From Megascapheus bottae (taxonomy: Eukaryota > Chordata > Mammalia > Rodentia > Geomyidae), in the NCBI GenBank assembly GCA_024803745.1, contig JANJXV010000020.1, positions 18,454,777-18,518,776 of the forward strand: a stretch of 64,000 bases of DNA. Direction: 5' to 3'. Position numbers and translations under genes: made by a program. Position 1 is the stretch's first letter; the number at the start of each line of letters is the position of its first letter. A model generated the notes under the pieces. It saw only the letters and a list, made by a program, of their open reading frames with translations. It did not search any database and was not told where the DNA came from. Positions 36,420-48,690 of this stretch are shown one piece after another.

Positions 36420-37270
36420 TTCTGGGGAAATGAAAGATTTCATGACAAAGATGAATAAAAATATTGAGAAAATATAGCTTTATTTTTCAGTGGAAATATA
36501 AAGTGTATACATAATTGAGTTTTCAGAGGGGGTATAGAAATCAGAGAACAGAGTCAAAAATATTTTTGACAAAATAATGGCTGAAATATTTCAGAAAGGA
36601 ATATCAAGATATTAATAATTTTTAAAAATCATAAAAATCCTGATAGGATCAATTAAGGACAAATGCATCTAAACATATCATATGAGGACAGGATTTTGGC
36701 CTAGTGGTAGAGTGCTTGCCTAGCATGCATGAAAACCAGGGTTGGATTCCTTGGTACCACTTACTTAGAAAAAGCCAGAAATGGTGCTGTGGCTCAAATG
36801 GTAGAGCACTATCCTTAAAGAAAGCCCAAAGGCAGTGATCAGGCCCTGAGCTCATATACAAATTGTTAAAGCAAATATAGGAGCAGTCACATATAAAAGA
36901 AATAAAGTGTACAGAGAACAATTCTAGAAATTGCGACAGGATTCTCACCACAGATAATGGAAGCAGAATCATGTTTTCAAGAGTGAAAAATTCAATATTC
37001 ACTTAAAAGTCCCTTTAATCATAGTATAAGAAGTTTTCACATCAATAAATTGAGAAAATTCATCCTTAGTTGATCTTTCTTGGAAGAGATGCTGAAAAGA
37101 AGTGGTTCAAAATGGATGAAAATATTACAGAATGGAAACAATTATATATAGGAAAGAATAAAATTCCACAAAGAAATAAAATACCTTTTCATAATTTTTA
37201 TAAGAAGACTGCTGCAAAATTTGAAGGTCTTAAGGATGCACATATAAAAATACAAAATTGCAACACCCCA
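36420..37270 (+). mobile_element. Ancient L1 ORF1 region, split by a SINE
   Basis: Segments around 36900-36970 (acagagaacaattctagaaa) and 37055-37180 (gagaaaattcatccttag, agaatggaaacaattatat) follow the order of the ORF1 C-terminal domain and inter-ORF region of old L1s. An ID-like SINE occupies 36685-36853. No reading frame is intact. Confidence 0.5.
36685..36853 (+). mobile_element. ID-like SINE lacking its 3' end
   Basis: Head, box B and most of the second unit are present; it stops at ccctgagctca with no A-tail. It sits inside the ancient L1 ORF1 piece. Confidence 0.92.
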
Positions 37271-37867
37271 AAATATGGTGTCTTTAAAGCTAAATGAAGT
37301 TAGTATCACTAATTGTATTATGACATTATTGTTACTGTAGCAATATTTTTAAGCTTAAAATGCCTAATTAAAGAATCTAGAAACTAAGCATACATATTAA
37401 TGACTTCTTCATACAATGTGTAAGTGTATTCACCCCATAGTTGCCAAATATGGAACAGAATTAGCTATGAGAACAGGGCTTTTGTGGAAAGTCTAGATAA
37501 ATGTATATAGAAATGTGCTCTTGTTAAAGAGATCTAAACCATTACTTGTTTTACAGGTATTTACAATCACCATAATTAACTTAAAACTTATTATTATTTT
37601 ATAGTATGCACATACATAAAAACACGTACATACATATGTTAATTAAATGATTAAATAAGTTTTGTTAGAAAGCTTTTGCTTCTTGGCTTCACTGTCCTGA
37701 TATCTGAAATGCTATACATACTTTGGAATATTTATAACTGTGATATATTTGCAGTGTTATTATAGTTTTTTCTCTTGTTTTCCAATGTATAACTGTTGGA
37801 TTATCTTATATTTAATTGAAATTGAAACAAAAGACACCCATGTTATAGAATGGACATTATCAAGATG

Positions 37868-37990
37868 CAGCCAAAAGGAAACACTAATACACTATTAGTG
37901 GGAATGTAAGCTTGTCCAGTCACCCCACAATACAGTGTAGAGAGGCCTCAAAGAATGAAACGCCCAAGTCCAGGACTGGCAAAAAAATTA
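37868..37990 (+). mobile_element. L1 ORF2 scrap fused to a SINE tail
   Basis: gatgcagccaaaaggaaaca and cactattagtgggaatgtaa match the L1 ORF2 Cys-rich-region coding block. From about 37962 the sequence becomes cccaagtccaggactggcaa followed by A-rich bases, the 3' end of the ID-like SINE. Confidence 0.65.
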
Positions 37991-38496
37991 AGATGACAAC
38001 AATTTCTAATTTTTGAGTTGATATTAACATATAATTGTATGTGTGACTAAGAGAAGCACTGATAGTTTTCAAGAGATTAGTGATCATTTAAAAATATAAG
38101 CAGATCTAAATACTATTTTATTATTCTTAATTGAGGCATTTCAACCTGTAAAGATTCATACTCTCATCTTTAAAAGCTTTTTGCATATTGGTTTGATATT
38201 GAGTTTAATATTCTTCTATTTGCACACTTCGGTAGTGTTTGGAGGCTAATGCAAAACTATTAAAATACATCTGCTGAATCACAGAGAGTATTTGTGAAGT
38301 TTGTATATACAAAGACTGTGTCCTTACATATACATTAAATGTGCTAAGTGGAAAATATTGTCCCTGTGCTTCATTTACAATCCTGTTGTCATTGAAACCC
38401 AGGTCAATGATTGGGACAGTATAGCATTCATTGCTGGCAATATATAGGGAAATTCTGCAATGATATGCTGTAGAATCTACAGAAAAGCTAGGCCTC

Positions 38497-38695
38497 GGGC
38501 CAGGAGTTTTGCCTAGTGGTAGAGTGCTTGCCTAGCATGCACGAAGACCCAGGTTCGATTCCTCGGTACCACATACTTAGAAAAAGCTGGAAGTGGGAAG
38601 TGGTGCTGAGGCTCAAGTGGTAGAGCTCTAGCCTTGAGAAAAATCCAAGGACAGTGCTCAGGCCCTGAGCTTAAGCCCAGGACTGGAAAAAATAA
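38497..38695 (+). mobile_element. ID-like SINE
   Basis: Full-length, 14-bp duplication aaaagctaggcctc at 38483-38496 and 38696-38709. The middle has a short internal duplication (ggaagtgggaagtgg). Confidence 0.96.
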
Positions 38696-38709
38696 AAAAG
38701 CTAGGCCTC

Positions 38710-39627
38710 TGAGTAGCTTAAGGGAATATAGAACTGTTCAAAAAGAGAGGGAAGTCTACTCCTCAGGCAGGAGTGTAAGTTGTGTGGGCTTCTGGGAAGA
38801 CAGGCTTCTGGAGCAGCTCAGGAGAGATGAATGAGCTGACACAGGTGGAAGGTCCATTCAGGATTCCTTTGCAAGGGGAAAATGGACTGGAGTGATGGAG
38901 CGTGACAGCAGTGCCAAAAATGAAAATGATTTCTACATTCCCATCAAAAACATAAACGCTGAACCTGGAGCAATTTTCTCTGTTTCCCTGTCTACGACTT
39001 TCCTATCATGTTGTATGGAGACACCAGTTCACAAGCAATAGTGCTTTTTCTTTTTTTCTAACTTACTTGGTATTTTTTCCCCTTTTATTTGCTCTAGTCT
39101 CCCATATTCTGCTTCTATTATTTTGGTAAGAGAAGATGTCTGTTTCTCTTCACCTTCAACTTGTGCTTCGAAGCCAGACATATATTATTTAAAATGTAAT
39201 ATGTATATGCATACATATTCTAAGTCTAAAATGCAATATATATGCATATATATACATACATATACTAACTCTAACATGGCACATATTAACACTATTTCCT
39301 ATTGGGGCATTAAAGGTCATGTCTTCTAAACAAATATTTGTATGTTTTAATATTGCAAATGAATGACATCTCTCAAACCTGGGGTTGTGTTAAAACGTAG
39401 GCCAACAAAATATGGCTAGTGGAATAATAGCACATTTATAGAAAGATAACCAAGAAAATATTGTTTAGGAGAGCACCAAAAAAATTTGGGGTCACAGGAG
39501 AGGTGGGGGAATGAACTGAAATCAAGATCTCATATTTGTTCTATATACTCAATTGGTTTGCTTTCTTGGCTAGTATGCTACTAGTTCATCCATTCTGTCA
39601 GCCTGTTTTTTTGCTGGAAGTTTTAAA
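38710..39627. other. Intron sequence, unassigned
   Basis: Includes TA/CA-rich low complexity at 39200-39270; nothing else recognised. Confidence 0.5.
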
Positions 39628-39728
39628 GATAGAATTTCACAGAATATTCTTCCCAAGGCTAGATTTAAAGCATAATCTTCCAGGTCATAGCCTGCAGGGT
39701 AGCTGGAATTACAGGTGTGATCTACACC
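39628..39728 (-). mobile_element. B1-like monomer, diverged
   Basis: agatagaatttcacagaata, ggtagctggaattacaggtg and gatctacacccct on the minus strand. Confidence 0.65.
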
Positions 39729-39781
39729 CCTAAACAAGGAAAGTTCTTGGAAAAAAATCTTTGGCAAGAAACATATGAATT

Positions 39782-40016
39782 GAGCCAGGCATTGTGTCTC
39801 ACGCCTGTAATCCTAGCTATTCAAGAGACTGAGATCTGAGATTGGGGTTCAAAGTCAGCCCGGGCACTAAAAATGATGAGACTCTTATCTCCAATTAATC
39901 ACTAGGAAACCAGAAGTGGCACTGTGGCTCAAAGTAGTAAAGTGGTAGCCTTGAGTTGAAGAGCTTAGGGACAGTGCCCAGGCCCAGAGTTAAAGCCCCA
40001 TGACTCACAAAAAAAG
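39782..40016 (+). mobile_element. 7SL/B1-ID composite SINE
   Basis: Complete copy, from gagccaggcattgtgtctca to aagccccatgactcac plus A-tail. Confidence 0.92.
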
Positions 40017-40307
40017 CATCTAAATTGATCATTCATACACATAGTCATAAATCTTCAATTGACCAGATTCAGAACACAAATACATTCAGTTATAGGTCTG
40101 AAGCTTATATTTCTATGAGTCCATCAAATCAGGAATAAAAGATGCTTAGAAATACTGTTTCTATGCTATATATAAACATGTATTTCTTTTGTAATCATGA
40201 TCTAAACAAAACAGCAATGATCTTTAAGACATTCATATTTTTAGTCATTATAAGTAATCTGGAATTGATTTAAGCATTCAGGAGGGTGAACATGCCTATA
40301 GTTATAT

Positions 40308-40575
40308 GTTGTGTTCTTAGTCACTATAACAAAATACCTTAAAGAACAATCAAATGAAAGGAGAAAAGGCCTATTTGACCCATGCCATCAGATGTCTTAG
40401 CCCTTGATAATGCCTGGCTCCATGACTCTGGGCCTGAAATAAGGCTGGACAGCATGGTTCTGAGAGCTTGTAGAAGAAGAAGCCATTTACATCATGTCAA
40501 AGAGAAAGCAGAAAGAGAGACGGGCAGACAGAGAGAAAGAGAGAAACAGAGAAGGAGAGAAATGTTCTACTCATT
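40308..40575 (-). mobile_element. MaLR-like LTR, opposite strand
   Basis: tcttagtcactataacaaaa, aggagaaaaggcctatttga and ctccatgactctgggcctga are the reverse complement of the kind of element at 48361, followed by a GA-rich stretch (40495-40560). Confidence 0.55.
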
Positions 40576-40804
40576 TTTCCATCATCTCCAAGCCATGGGA
40601 GACCCACATTCAGGTGGGTCTTCCTTGTGTAGTTCATTATTATGGGAAGACTATATTTTCAGGGATCATTTTTATAGTACAGTAGTTATTATGGGGCCAT
40701 CAAGTATGGGATTCTGGATACCATTAAGCTCTGCTCTGCTTATTTGTTTAAATTTATGGTACAAATGTGTCCCTTTCAAAGTGTGTTTATACTGATTTTC
40801 ACAG

Positions 40805-41007
40805 TTTTTTTTTTCTTTTTGCCAGTCCTGGGCTTGGGCTCAGGGCTTGAGCACTGTCCTTGGACTTTCTCAAGGCTAACACTCTACCACTTGAGCCTCA
40901 GCACCACTTCTGGCTTTTTGCTATGTATGTGGGGTTCCAAGGAATCGAACCTGGGTCTTCGTGCATGCTAGGCAAGCACTCTACCACTAAGCCAAACTCT
41001 CGGCCCC
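40805..41007 (-). mobile_element. ID-like SINE beside the inverted L1
   Basis: T-tail at left, head (ccaaactctcggcccc) at right. Short matching words ttttcacag (40796-40804) and tcacag (41008-41013) flank it. Confidence 0.94.
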
Positions 41008-41013
41008 TCACAG

Positions 41014-41570
41014 ACTTTTTTCTTAATACATATTTTTATTGTAATTAATAGAAGGATTATATTATATTTGCCAGATAGAAGGTGCATTAATTCACATACA
41101 TTGATACCCTTTCTCATGTCATGGTCCCCATTTCCCTCCCTCACACACCCCCCCCCTCATCTTGTTTTCCCCCCTTCCCTATCCAATTTCAAATAACCAA
41201 ATACAAATATATCCAATATATCAGATAACAAAGTGAGATAATGTAACAATATGAGATAACCAAGGATCAGCAAAAGAGATGAGAGATAACATAATACATT
41301 AAGGACAACAATCATGTGGCTGTCAGAAAGAATGACATTGCCCCATTTGTTAGGAAATGGAAAGACTTAGAAAAAAATCATATTAAGTGAAGTAAGCCAG
41401 ACTCAAAGGAACATAGGCTCAATGGTTTCCCTCATTTGTCATAATCAGTAGAAACCTTGGGCTCTCCTAGCAGAGATTTGCAATAGAGCATAACCTAGAT
41501 GCATAAGACCATATAGTATGATGCTAAATGAAAGGACCTCTAGGACATAGAAACAAACGCCATATAATGA
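41014..41570. mobile_element. Inverted (twin-primed) L1 3' end
   Basis: The left part (41014-41314) is L1 3' UTR on the minus strand, from the T-rich end to the block ending ggacaacaatca. The right part (41315-41570) is plus strand, from the last ORF2 codons (gctgtcagaaagaatgac) to ccatataatga. In an uninterrupted L1 the right part ends where the left part's reverse complement begins, so the two halves are adjacent segments, one flipped. This is the signature of 5' inversion during insertion. Confidence 0.9.
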
Positions 41571-41579
41571 TTTCCACAG

Positions 41580-43424
41580 TTTTGTGCTTTTACATTTGTG
41601 CTCTCATTGAGAATGTTCCTAAATGTGGGTTTGATGTGGTCTACGGCCACAAGTCCAGTCTGTGATGTCATCTATTTTAGATAAGCTTTGTTCACAGCTG
41701 AGTTACAGAGTTGTCTTCTATGAGTTCCAAGTTATGGCTTCCCTGCCTATTAAATAAGATGCCACCAAATATAAACACACAATAATCAAGGTTTTAGGTT
41801 GATTAGCTTTCAGGAAAATAAAAATCGGGTATCTGAGTATGTTAAGTAATAAAAGTTAGCCGCACTTATAATTTCCTTAATTTACATAGGGGAATATGAA
41901 ATGGAAAGAATTAAAGTAATACTATATGTCTCACAGATAGTAATAGAGGCAGGATTTTATCTTGAATGGTTGGTTGATTTCCATGTACTTTGAACCACAA
42001 TCTATGCTACCTTCCCAACTGTACAGAATTAATGTTAATGAAGAATTTCAGGAAGGAGCAACTTGACTATTTCAGCAGGCAGAAAGCAAAAATGAACTTG
42101 AGATTTTCTTTAATGATCACTATTGGAAATATTTCAGTGCTTCCATGTAAAGCAGCCATTATTTGGAAAAGCTTGTGTTCAAATTTTATCCTCCTTAGTT
42201 CCAGATAAATTAACTTCCACACATTAGAAACATTAAAAAATTGACAAAATAAAAGTAAATATTCTGATATAATTGTTCATATAGATCTCTTGTACTGCTT
42301 CAAAAGAGACAATACTTCAGATCCCCTCCCAACTCAAACTTTATTCAGTTACTTCACATTTGTACATTTGGGTCATTAGCAAATGTTTCCCAGTAGAACT
42401 TTTCTTCTTCTGAAAGTGAATGTAAAAGCACTCCAGTGCCTGATGCCCATTATCTTCCATGGGATAGTGACAGGGAAGTGTTGACTGGGAATTTTCTGAG
42501 AACATTATTTCTGAGTATGAGCCTGATTTTAACAATAGGACTGAACAGAGAACATGAACCCTCATTCATGTGGATGGGCACCATCCAATCCCGTGAGGAC
42601 CAGATAGAACAGAAAGGAGGAAGGGGGCATTTTGTGATCTTGGTGGATTTGCTGTGTTTGTCACTTGGGAAGTTCACTTTCTCTTGCCCTCGGACATCAG
42701 TTTCTGTCTTAGGTCTTTGGATGGTGATTAGAGCTTCCACTTTTGATTCCCTGATCCTCAGGGGATTGGATTTTTGGGTCCCAACTTGTGTTCCTGGGCC
42801 TCCAGCTGGAGGTTTTTGATATGTCTACTAGTTTTCTTATTTTTTATTATGATATTACAACAAATGCAAGGGTGAAAGATATCCACCATTGTGAGGAAAG
42901 ATTTGGAGTGATGTAAAATTCTAAACATAATAAACTTAAACCCTAATTGAACTTCCTAAATCAGGATATTTTCCTTTCTGAACATTCTCTAGAAAAAACA
43001 CAATGGATAGAGTCTACACAATCTAAACATAATCATTTTTGTCAATTAGTCTGTCTTTCTTAATTATCCAAAGGATGCCTCTTTTTTAAAAATCTAGATT
43101 GAAGAGATCTAGAATCTGATATAAACCAGGTTAAGAAATATTGCATCTATTTTCTGGAAGTCAAAGGTAATTTAGAGTTGAATCTCTTTCAAATCTAGAT
43201 CATCCCTTCCTTTTGTGTCTTATTCAATACTAGGAGTCAAGAGCCTTTCCATGTCATGTCTGCCCACCACTGAGATGCCAAGTGTCCTTCATCATGGTGA
43301 TGTTACTTTCTGTGATGTCACTCAGGGGAAATCTCAGGATATATGAGCTGGTCCTGGCACCCAGTGTTTCAAATAGATCAGGTGGCCTGTCCCTCTGAGA
43401 TCTAACTTCTCAGGTAATGCAAAA
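41580..43424. other. Mostly unassigned intron sequence
   Basis: Apart from a possible MIR near 41.9 kb, nothing recognised. The 127-codon plus frame at 42436-42819 and a 96-codon minus frame overlap, show no known domain, and lack splice context. Confidence 0.45.
41875..42005 (-). mobile_element. Possible MIR fragment
   Basis: tctcacagatagtaatagag with ggcaggattttatcttgaat echoes the MIR core; the rest is too diverged. Confidence 0.4.
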
Positions 43425-43640
43425 AAATTCAAGATACATGAAAGCATGAGAATAAGGAAAAAATAAGATGGAAAAACAAGAAAAGGTAAATACTATGGTA
43501 CAATTGACCTGTATAACTGATGGGAGAGAAAAACGGGAGAGAGTGGGGAAGGGGTGACACTGTGCAACACACAATTCACTCTGTAACTGTAACCCTCTGC
43601 ATAATACCTTTACAATAACAATGAAAAATTTAAAGATAAA
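43425..43640 (+). mobile_element. Possible old L1 3' end
   Basis: A G-rich piece (ggagagagtggggaaggggt) is followed by ctctgtaactgtaaccctct and an ataccttta-caataacaatg end. The layout is like the L1 3' UTR, but the sequence is too diverged to be sure. Confidence 0.4.
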
Positions 43641-43773
43641 ATAAAACTGAAATCTTTAAATATGATTAAGTAGTTCACTACCATTGTTTGTTAGGATTGC
43701 TTTCTCATTACTTTCTCTTACTTTAAGTGCCTCTGATTCTGTGGAAAAAATACAACTTCCTTTATTCAATAAC

Positions 43774-44014
43774 TTTTTTTTTCTTTTTGCCTATCATGGG
43801 ACTTGACTCAGGGCCTGGATGCTGTCCTTGATCTCTTTTGATCAAGGCTAGAGCTCCACCACTTAGTGCCACAGCTCCCCTTCTGGTTTTCTGGTGGTTA
43901 ATTGGAGTTAAGAATCTCACAGATTTTTTTCCTGCCTGGGCTGGCTTTGAACAGTGATCCTTGGATCTCAGCTTCCTAAATAGATAGAATTCTGTGAGCC
44001 ATCAGTTCCAAGCA
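43774..44014 (-). mobile_element. 7SL/B1-ID composite SINE
   Basis: T-tail then the reverse complement of the right unit, the cttatctcc-like middle and the 7SL head ending near gtgagccatcagttccaagc. Confidence 0.85.
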
Positions 44015-45354
44015 TTGAACTGAGTAGAGAAAACATATATTCCAGATTTTCCTGAAAGTCCTAATATTGTATAATTATATTGTTTTAATATAAATAGTAC
44101 AACAGATATGTCTTGACTCTTTATTTTTGTATATTATGCACAAATGACATTATGTGTTTTGTTAGACTTTAGCCATTGGGCCTTTGCTTTAGTATTGTAT
44201 GTTGTTGTTAATTTCTTCACCACCAGTGTTCCTAGGAATGTCATTGTGTGATAATATTCCTCTGCAGTAGTTTAATGCATCTATGATAGTATAATTTGTG
44301 TATCTGTACTGATGATAATTTTCCCCTTCATTTCCCTGTAGAAGTCAGGAAACAAGCTTGCAGATCCCTTAATGGTGTTATGTTGGATGGAGAGAAAGCA
44401 GAATCGACTTAGACTCATAAAGTGTATCTGATATTTTGTAAAACACCACACCCATTCTCATTATGTTAGAGGGAAGAAGAAGCTTCTAGGAACCTTCTAG
44501 AGACAAGGAGGAAGAGTGGGGCCGGCAATCCCATTAGTGGATACCAACTATGGTGTGTTTGGCATGCTATGAGAAGGCTATGGCATCACACTGTTGCATT
44601 ACCTAAAGAAGGTGGTCAGTTTTTAGAGGGACTTGACCCATGACCCATTTGTAAGGCTGGGTCCCAGGACCACCACATACATTGTCTTAAGATTTTCACT
44701 GAATGACATCGAAGACATCGAAGAAACTGACATCACCTTGATGAAGGGCATTGGGCATCTCAGTGGTGAACAGAAAGTAAATAACAGAAAGGCTTCAAAG
44801 CCCAAGTGCTGAATATCACCCTAGTATCTTGGCATAATCCTAAGGAAATGATGTCCTAAGAATGACTAAGAAAGACTTTCTACCTAGATTTGTAAGAGAC
44901 TCAACTCTAAATCAACTTGACTTGCAGAAAACAGATACACTATTTCTTACCATACTTGCATCAGACAGAAAATCAAACATGGTGAATATAAGTAGCATAT
45001 CTCTCCATAATTCAAAGTGAGGGAAAGAAGAGGAAAACCAGTTGAAATCAGCTTATTATTATTTTTCCTTTCTGGTATAATACTAGTACTTTGAAACCAC
45101 TTTATTAGGCTTCTTCTCCTCTTTAGGGTTTCTGGATTCTTTCATGGGAATCCATCTGACAGAAGTTTATGCTTCTCATATTCTTATTTCGGAGGCATTT
45201 GTCCACTGCTTTTAACCAAAATTTAAACTCTATCTCATTCTTCTTAGGTGAAAATTTTGTGAGCTGAGTTAATTAATGAGTTAATTGATGAATTCTTGGT
45301 GTTGAAATGAATCTTCCTTTAGTGATAATGTCCTTCACTTTCCCACTAGAATAT

Positions 45355-45382
45355 ATGTGTATATATGTATATATATATATTT
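45355..45382. repeat. (TA)n/(TATG) microsatellite
   Basis: tgtgtatatatgtatatata run. Confidence 0.8.
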
Positions 45383-46189
45383 CTACTTCCCTAAATAGGC
45401 AGCCCCTTTTATACTCCTATTCAAAAAGGAGTTACTCCACATGCAGAAAACTTAGTGCATATAAGATAATTCACAAATAAGATAGTAATCTGGGTGAAAA
45501 GTAAATGTTCAAGGTCACACAGAACCTTGTAGGGATATGACCTTTAAATTATGTGGTGAAGAAGATTGAGTTTGGATTTGTTCTTCACTGTCCATTCATA
45601 TGTTTAACTTAAATGTATTTGTTCTCTGTATATTATTATAGTAATAAGAATAAAATTCAAATTAGGGTGCACTTGGCCAATGCTGCCATATGTATTTGAG
45701 CAAATGAGTAATATGTCTAATTCAGTGAATGGAAACAGCGGGGTTTGTAAGCATCATAGTCACTACTTTCTACTTTCTAATGCACTAGAAATTTTAAAGC
45801 AAATCACTTTGTAAGTAATAAAGTAGACTGTAATGCATCCAACATGCAACAGAATCTTATCTTTGATCTTCTACTTACTAAACTATAGTTTAATCTAGTG
45901 ACAGGGATGATATGACCTAGCAGGTTTTTGAGAATCTTTGAAGAGTCTATTTCCTCTTCTCTTTTCTTTATTAAATCACCCTTACTTTTGTATTGAGAAT
46001 GAAGTTCTCTTTCTTAAAAAAATTTTTGGTCATACATTTATTGGTCCATTAAAAGATGTCATTTGGAAAGTGTTCTGTACCATCTACTGGGATGTTAGGC
46101 ACATTGCATTTACTACCACCACAAGGTCTGTTCACACCTCCTCCCTGTAAAATCACACCATCAACTAATTAAAGCTTTAAAAGAACACT

Positions 46190-47110
46190 GCTGTGAAATG
46201 AAATAAATAAAACCACGTTTGAAAAGAAGACGCCCAGGCTTTTCTTCGGTATTTTGACATCACAGCACGCTAGCTTTCCTTAAACTCTCTGTGCTGTTTT
46301 CTTGCATTAAAATTGATGTGTTCGGTTGGCAATGTATCACTGGAAAAGTTCTGTAGGGTACAAGAGTTTGTTTTAAAGATATACCATTCCCAGTTGTGCT
46401 GATAGAATATCACTAGCTCAAAAAGGAATTTGTATCATTCACCTACCATGAAGTTTTCTTTCTTTAAAAAATATACAGATATTTATGGAGTCTATTTGTT
46501 TCATCTCGTTTTGGCTGCTCTGTCTTTTGTGCCAGGATTTATAACAGGATTCCATAGGTTTTAATATTTGGAGCACAAGTGGTACTGAATGAGCAGTGAT
46601 ATTACACGTATGCAGCAGGAGGTTTCATTTTGAATGTCTGCTTTACTACAGAACAGCCATAATCAGCAAATTATTTATGGATGTGCAAATGGCATGCTAA
46701 CAATATTCCTGTTAAAAATAACCTCATCTACTGCATTAAATCATACATACGTGGTGATACCTTTCGCAATGCACGATGAGGCTATTAACCTTGCTGTTTC
46801 CTGATCAAAAGAGTGAGTCTGCAAAGGTCAGTTCACGTCAAACCCTAGCTTCCTCACAAATTGAATAAATAAATACACAACCTATATATTCTGTCCTTTG
46901 GGTTTTGGCAGCAGGTGTTAACTGCAGGGTGTCATTCTCAGCACGCTGCCTCTTAGATTCATGCTGAGCATGCTCTTCTGTTTATATGAGGCAGTGAAGC
47001 AGCTCAGGCTCTGCTCGCGTCAAGTCAACACGATCTGCTCATGTTTATGCCTGTCACTCCTCAGCTCATTATGTTGCTGTTAGTTTTGCTTGAAGAGTTT
47101 TGTTCCTCCT
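46190..47110. promoter_or_regulatory. Candidate conserved non-coding element
   Basis: No repeat was recognised over about 900 bp. CpGs are retained (cacgttt, gacgccc, acacgatctg, ctcgcgtc, tttcgcaatg) and the composition is balanced, with TAAT and CANNTG-type words, in an otherwise AT-rich, CpG-poor intron. These are weak signs of constraint. Function is inference only; no coding potential was seen. Confidence 0.3.
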
Positions 47111-48360
47111 TTGGGTATGACTACCCTCCTTTGGATAGCACATAATTGTTTTCTCATTCAGGTACCATCCATTTTCATTACATGATTGGTCAGCATGGCT
47201 CAAAGTTGATAAGGATGACTTATATGTCCATTAGACATCTGTGTTAGAAGACTAACTTTTATATGACTTTATCATTTGTATACAGATCTAGACAGACACA
47301 ATAGAAATATCAACCAAATGCATATGTCAATTATCCCCGCAAATCTCCAGGCTTACATGACGAGCATGTCTTTTGTTTAGCTAAATAGTTTCTTATGCAA
47401 TTTCTGTACAAGATAGATTGTACTAGCCTGCTTAATTTCTGCATGCAGAAATTCTTAGCCCTATAAAATGTAATGGTCTTTTTTGTAAAGCAAGTATATA
47501 AAGCTCTATCTATAGGCTGAAATGAATTGACAGATAATACTAATTTGTACACTGACTACACTGATCTAGCTGTAATTTTTAAAAAAAGGAGAAATTTATG
47601 ACAAATAATATGATTTTCAAAATACAAATGCTTATATTAAACTATACTACAACACATAATAAGGAAGACATGGGCTTATAAATACATACAGAGTCAACAT
47701 TGTTGTGACAGCCATAGATTAAAATTACTAAAGGGAACTGTTCAGCAAAAGTTAAGTTAAAGTGAAATGATTCTTAGCAGAGAAAGAATAAAAGGGAAGT
47801 TCCCTGTCTGCTGCCACCTCTGCAAATAGTATTCCTGTTGGTTCTATCATTCAAGTTCCCTGTAAAGAAAGTGCCTCATAGGAAAAAATGTCAGAGACAT
47901 TTTAAAAGTTCCATTTAGAGTATCTTTTAGAATGTCTCCTCAGAGAAATTATGAGAGGATATATTGTAGCAGTGTGATCAGTTGCTTAGCTTCTAATCTG
48001 GTTTCCCTCCACAGCAAAGCTCTAACATTTTTGCAAAAGGAAAGTATGTACTTATAGTCGGAAAGACTATCTAAATATAAACCTAAGGATAATGGTAGTT
48101 TTGTTATGTTTATATAATCTTCCATTTGTAGTAAATATTAATAGTTATATTTAGTTGAATTTCAAAACAAGGCATGAAAATAGGAAACTGTAAATGTGGA
48201 ATATACTCAGTTTAGATTGCACACAGACTTAGTAGACATAAAGATCACACCCTGCCAAGTCCTTTTTAAAAGGAGACAGAACCATTAAAAATCATCAAAG
48301 GCTCCAAAACATGAATGGCTATTCTAAACTCTAATGTGATTGAGTGAAGATGCAGTGGTC

Positions 48361-48690
48361 CTTATTGGCTCATATGACAGAACCTGGGTCCCCAGCTGGT
48401 GGTGTTGTTTGTGGAAGAGCTGGAAACTCTAGAAGTTGGAGCCCAGCTAGAGAAGGCAGGCCACTGGAGGCGTGTCCTTGAAGTGTGTCTTGTCTTTGGC
48501 TCTTCCCCTTCTTCTCCAAGTCTTGGCTGCCAGGAGGTGAGCAGCCTCTATATATTCTTCTGCTGCCATGACATTCTGTTTTAAAATCATGGCTCCAGTT
48601 GATCTTGGACTGAAACCTCAATCCTGAATGAGCCAAAACAAATATTTTTTCCCTTTTAAATTGTCTTTTGAGTTTTTGCCACAGAATGAA
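48361..48690 (+). mobile_element. MaLR-like LTR
   Basis: acctgggtccccagctggtg, ccactggaggcgtgtccttg, gctgccaggaggtgagcag and ggactgaaacctcaatcctg are followed by gagccaaaacaaat. The layout is that of a MaLR-type LTR 3' half; the family name is tentative. Confidence 0.6.

Larger units (their letters stand above)
44019..48360. other. Repeat-poor intron stretch
   Basis: The least repeat-laden 4 kb of the window. It includes the complex block at 46,190-47,110 discussed as a possible conserved element. No exon recognised. Confidence 0.5.

Noticed and set aside
40382..40795. 137-codon plus-strand frame with RE/KR repeats
   Set aside because: The charged repeat is the GA-rich part of a MaLR-like LTR read in frame; not a gene.
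42436..42819. 127-codon plus-strand open frame
   Set aside because: No domain, overlapping antisense frame, and no splice or promoter context; likely chance.
44345..44900. Possible processed pseudogene (peptide-like stretch with DIEDIEETDIT in the plus strand)
   Set aside because: Frames are broken, no protein was recognised, and no A-tail or flanking duplication was seen.
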